From JAEVLT01 sp044598425 (GTDB taxonomy: Bacteria; Bacillota; Bacilli; Bacillales; Cytobacillaceae), in assembly GCA_044598425.1 (NCBI GenBank), contig CP172536.1, positions 186,001 through 250,000 of the forward strand: a stretch of 64,000 bases of DNA, read 5' to 3'. Below are positions 61,491-64,000 of the stretch, piece after piece. Below the pieces are notes generated by a model. That model saw only the letters and a list, made by a program, of their open reading frames with translations, did not search any database and had not been told where the DNA came from. Within the stretch, counting starts at the first letter, position 1. The number at the start of each line of letters is the position of its first letter. A program made the translations under genes and the position numbers.

Positions 61491-62693
61491 ATGTTTTCAA
61501 AAAAAGTTTTGGCTCTCGTCATGACTGCAACCTTAGCAATTGGTATCATAAGTGGCTGTTCTTCGCAAAAATCGTCAAGTTCAAGCGGAGGATCGAATAC
61601 AGGAAAAACGGTTATAAAAATTGCCTCACAATCGCCATTGTCCGGGGGAAGTGCAACACAGGGAGAGGCTATTAAGTTAGGGGCTCAATTAGCTATTGAA
61701 GACCAAAAAGCTAAATTTGCGAAGAAAGGTTTCGATTTGCAATTTGTACCTTATGATGATCAGGCTGACCCCAAAAAAGGTGTTGCGAATGCTCAACTAA
61801 TTGCATCAGATAGCTCCATTCTGGCGATAGTGGGCCATATGAATTCAGGTGTTGCCATACCTTCGTCCGAAACCTATGAGAAGTATTCCATACCGATGGT
61901 TTCACCAGCAAATACGGCAACAGAAGTTACTGATCGAAAACTGAAGGTAACAAATCGCGTTGTGGCGCGAGATGATTTCCAGGGGCCTGCTGGTGCCGAG
62001 TATGCAGTGAAAACACTTAAAGCGAAGAAAATCTTTATTATTCAGGATAAAACCGCTTACGGATCAGGTTTAGCAGATGCATTTAAAGGTGCAGCCCAGA
62101 AACTCGGCGCTGAAATTGTTGGATTTGAAGGAATAACTGTTGGTGAAAAAGATTTTAATGGCGTATTGAACCAAGTTGCTGAAAAAAAACCGGATATGAT
62201 ATACTTTGGCGGCCTTTATGCAGAAGGTGGGTTAATTGTCAAACAAGCCCACGATAAAGGAATTGATATTCCATTTATGGGGGGAGATGGTCTAGACTCC
62301 TCATCATTTGTTGAAATCGCCGGAGAAGCCGTGAAAAATGCCTATTTAACTTCGGTTGCAGGTGATACAACCAAAACGGATGAGGGCAAAAAATTTGTAG
62401 AAGAATACAAGAGTAAATTCAACAAGAACATTGAAGGATATTCCGCTTACGCATATGACAGCGCAGGGGTAATTCTTAAAGCTTTGTCAGATGCGATTGA
62501 TAACAATGGCGGGAAATTACCAACCCGTGCCCAAGTAAGAGATGCAGTGCGTGCAATTAAAGACTATCAAGGCGTTGTAACAAAAGTGGGATTCGATGAT
62601 AAAGGGGATAATAACTTTGCTAAAATCTTTATCTATAAATTTAACAAAGCGGCTTATCCGGCATCATTGGTTGGCGAGATTAGCAAAAAGTAG
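61491..62693 (+). CDS. livK: ABC transporter substrate-binding lipoprotein (LivK type)
   Basis: 400 residues. Lipoprotein signal with lipobox IISGCSS (Cys23), serine/glycine linker, then the periplasmic-binding type I fold (KIASQSPLSGGSATQGEAIK; AIVGHMNSGVAIPSSETYEK). Binds branched-chain or related amino acids outside the membrane. RBS GGGGGTGTC. Followed by a hairpin and then livH. Confidence 0.9.
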   Translation: MFSKKVLALVMTATLAIGIISGCSSQKSSSSSGGSNTGKTVIKIASQSPLSGGSATQGEAIKLGAQLAIEDQKAKFAKKGFDLQFVPYDDQADPKKGVANAQLIASDSSILAIVGHMNSGVAIPSSETYEKYSIPMVSPANTATEVTDRKLKVTNRVVARDDFQGPAGAEYAVKTLKAKKIFIIQDKTAYGSGLADAFKGAAQKLGAEIVGFEGITVGEKDFNGVLNQVAEKKPDMIYFGGLYAEGGLIVKQAHDKGIDIPFMGGDGLDSSSFVEIAGEAVKNAYLTSVAGDTTKTDEGKKFVEEYKSKFNKNIEGYSAYAYDSAGVILKALSDAIDNNGGKLPTRAQVRDAVRAIKDYQGVVTKVGFDDKGDNNFAKIFIYKFNKAAYPASLVGEISKK

Positions 62694-62701
62694 GGATCTT
62701 T

Positions 62702-62739
62702 AAAAGGGTATGGGAAATTGAGACGTACCCTTTTTTCTA
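62702..62739 (+). terminator. Hairpin between livK and livH
   Basis: AAAAGGGTA pairs with TACCCTTTTTT across a 14-base loop. Partial termination here would give more binding protein than permease, common in ABC operons. Confidence 0.65.
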
Positions 62740-62768
62740 TATCAAAAATGGAATGAGTGGTGAAGAAT

Positions 62769-63755
62769 ATGTTGACAGGAATCGTGCAGTCACTGCCCCA
62801 AGTAGTGGTTGACGGGTTAACATTAGGTGCGGTTTATGCCGTAATTGCAATTGGATACACGATGGTATACGGAATACTGGAGCTTATTAACTTTGCGCAT
62901 GGTGAGATTTTTATGACGGGAGCTTTTATTGGAACAGCCATATTACTAACCTTTTCAGGCTTGGGCTTGCTTTCGATGATACCGTCTGTTGTGACCCTCA
63001 TTATTGTCTTGATCATTACGAGTATCTTAACCGGTTTTTTAGGAATGGGAATCGAAAGAGTAGCCTATCGTCCGCTGAGGAATGCCCCTAAGTTAATCAC
63101 CCTTATTACAGCAATTGGCATTTCATTCCTGCTTCAAGATATTGTCCGCTTTATTGCAGAGATTAAAAAAGGCAACTATATTGTTACAGGTCCACAACTA
63201 TTCAATGAACAAATAAAATTAAAGGCTTCTTCCTTTTTGTCTCAGTTTCATGATGCTTCCTTTAAGAGTACCTTTCTCGTTGTTTTAATTGTTGCAGTTT
63301 TAATGATGATCGGACTTGATTTTTTTGTTAACCGATCAAAATGGGGTATGGCCATGAGAGCGGTTGCCCAAGATCGTGATACTGCTGGATTGATGTCCAT
63401 TAATGTAAACAAAATCATATCTGTAACGTTTTTTGTCGGATCCGCGCTTGGAGGAGCAACGGGTGTCTTATTTTCGATTCAATATGGAACCATTGATCCC
63501 TATATTGGCTTCATTCTTGGGATTAAAGCTTTTACGGCAGCTATTCTTGGAGGGATTGGAAATATCCGGGGTGCAATGGCTGGCGGCTTGATCATCGGAA
63601 TGCTAGAAATGTTTGCCGCTGCTAATCTATCCACTTTGACTGGCGGTGTTTTTGGGGCGGAATACAAAGATGTATTCGCATTTATTATTTTGATTGTTGT
63701 CCTCATTTTCAAGCCTGAAGGACTGTTTGGTAAAGCAATCATTGAGAAAGTGTAG
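62769..63755 (+). CDS. livH: Branched-chain amino acid ABC permease (LivH)
   Basis: About 328 residues. Starts MLTGIVQSLPQVVVDGLTLG with GGTGA upstream; a GTG at 62757 is in frame. Signatures: IGYTMVYGILELINFAHGEI and the EAA-like loop AVAQDRDTAGLMSINVNKII, with KAFTAAILGGIGNIRGAMAG. Eight or so helices. Partner of LivM. Confidence 0.9.
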   Translation: MLTGIVQSLPQVVVDGLTLGAVYAVIAIGYTMVYGILELINFAHGEIFMTGAFIGTAILLTFSGLGLLSMIPSVVTLIIVLIITSILTGFLGMGIERVAYRPLRNAPKLITLITAIGISFLLQDIVRFIAEIKKGNYIVTGPQLFNEQIKLKASSFLSQFHDASFKSTFLVVLIVAVLMMIGLDFFVNRSKWGMAMRAVAQDRDTAGLMSINVNKIISVTFFVGSALGGATGVLFSIQYGTIDPYIGFILGIKAFTAAILGGIGNIRGAMAGGLIIGMLEMFAAANLSTLTGGVFGAEYKDVFAFIILIVVLIFKPEGLFGKAIIEKV

Positions 63756-63764
63756 GTGTGTAAG

Positions 63765-64000
63765 ATGAAATTGCTAATCAACAAAGTAACGAATCATAAG
63801 ACAACTCAAATTCTTTTATTTGCAGCCTACGTCGTTGTTACCACTACCAGTTTATATCTTGCTGAAAAATCGGTTGCTGCTTTTTTGTTTTTGCTCTTTT
63901 CCATTTTTATTTTATATTTTTTAAAAATTGGAAACAAAACAAAATGGATTATTGGTATAGTGATTCTCGCGGTACTGCTTCCGTTTGCGGCAAGTAAAGG
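63765..64000 (+). CDS. livM: Branched-chain amino acid ABC permease (LivM), cut by the right edge
   Basis: First 78 residues: MKLLINKVTNHKTTQILLFA and two membrane helices. Ten bases after livH, on the same strand, which together with position supports LivM. The GTGTAAG before it gives a weak RBS (TAGGTGTG). Confidence 0.75.
   Translation, partial: MKLLINKVTNHKTTQILLFAAYVVVTTTSLYLAEKSVAAFLFLLFSIFILYFLKIGNKTKWIIGIVILAVLLPFAASK

Overview
The window looks like a Bacillaceae chromosome (Bacillus sensu lato). Strong GGAGG-type ribosome binding sites, AT-rich DNA, sigma-A style promoters and close relatives of B. subtilis NadBCA, MtlARFD, AdhA, YfkAB, MhqO, YmaF, YbfG, YvrJ and RsoA all point that way; I cannot name the species. 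No rRNA, tRNA or CRISPR array was seen. Both ends cut genes: an IS21-type istA on the left and livM on the right.

1-24 kb is a worn, IS-rich stretch. Broken copies of IS21, ISL3, IS3, an IS110-like element and an IS1182-like element lie among stress and detoxification genes: a two-domain carboxymuconolactone decarboxylase with tautomerase, aldo/keto reductase and cupin genes; an AraC regulator beside an aldo/keto reductase; a zinc alcohol dehydrogenase; and short-chain dehydrogenases. One TetR regulator with its divergent operator/promoter block recurs in several states of decay: one intact regulator (19130-19678), one with two frameshifts, one C-terminal fragment, one N-terminal fragment, and four copies of the operator block. 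This region also holds the NAD de novo operon nadB-nadC-nadA, a maltose acetyltransferase, a methyltransferase behind a leader-peptide/terminator arrangement that looks like antibiotic-type attenuation, and an EAL-PilZ cyclic-di-GMP pair with an XRE regulator.

24.1-27.7 kb is a block of visibly higher GC (LysR, YeiH exporter, universal stress protein, malate dehydrogenase) bounded by transposase remnants on both sides; it looks acquired. 27.7-30.6 kb is transposon debris (IS5-type, TniB-like ATPase, ISLre2) that runs directly into a cardiolipin synthase gene.

33-38.5 kb is a complete mannitol operon (mtlA, mtlR, mtlF, mtlD) with a catabolite (cre) site and matching operators before mtlA and mtlR. 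It is followed by a TetR-MMPL exporter pair with perfect palindromic operators, and by a divergent NmrA oxidoreductase / Rrf2 regulator-radical SAM (YfkAB) locus.

46.6-55.35 kb is the most unusual part. Two collinear 794-bp direct repeats enclose about 7.15 kb that carries, behind a near-consensus LexA (SOS) box, a sigma factor, a YvrJ-type small membrane protein, an RsoA-like half-sigma protein and a 769-residue signal-less YbfG-like glycoside-hydrolase-like protein. The order resembles the sigma factor/holin-like/toxin arrangement of clostridial UviA-UviB and TcdR-TcdE loci, and may be a damage-induced release system. From 55.8 kb ordinary metabolism resumes: an MhqO-like dioxygenase behind three MhqR-type operators, a glutamate/dicarboxylate symporter, lactate permease, YmaF, and a branched-chain amino acid type ABC transporter (livK, livH, livM).
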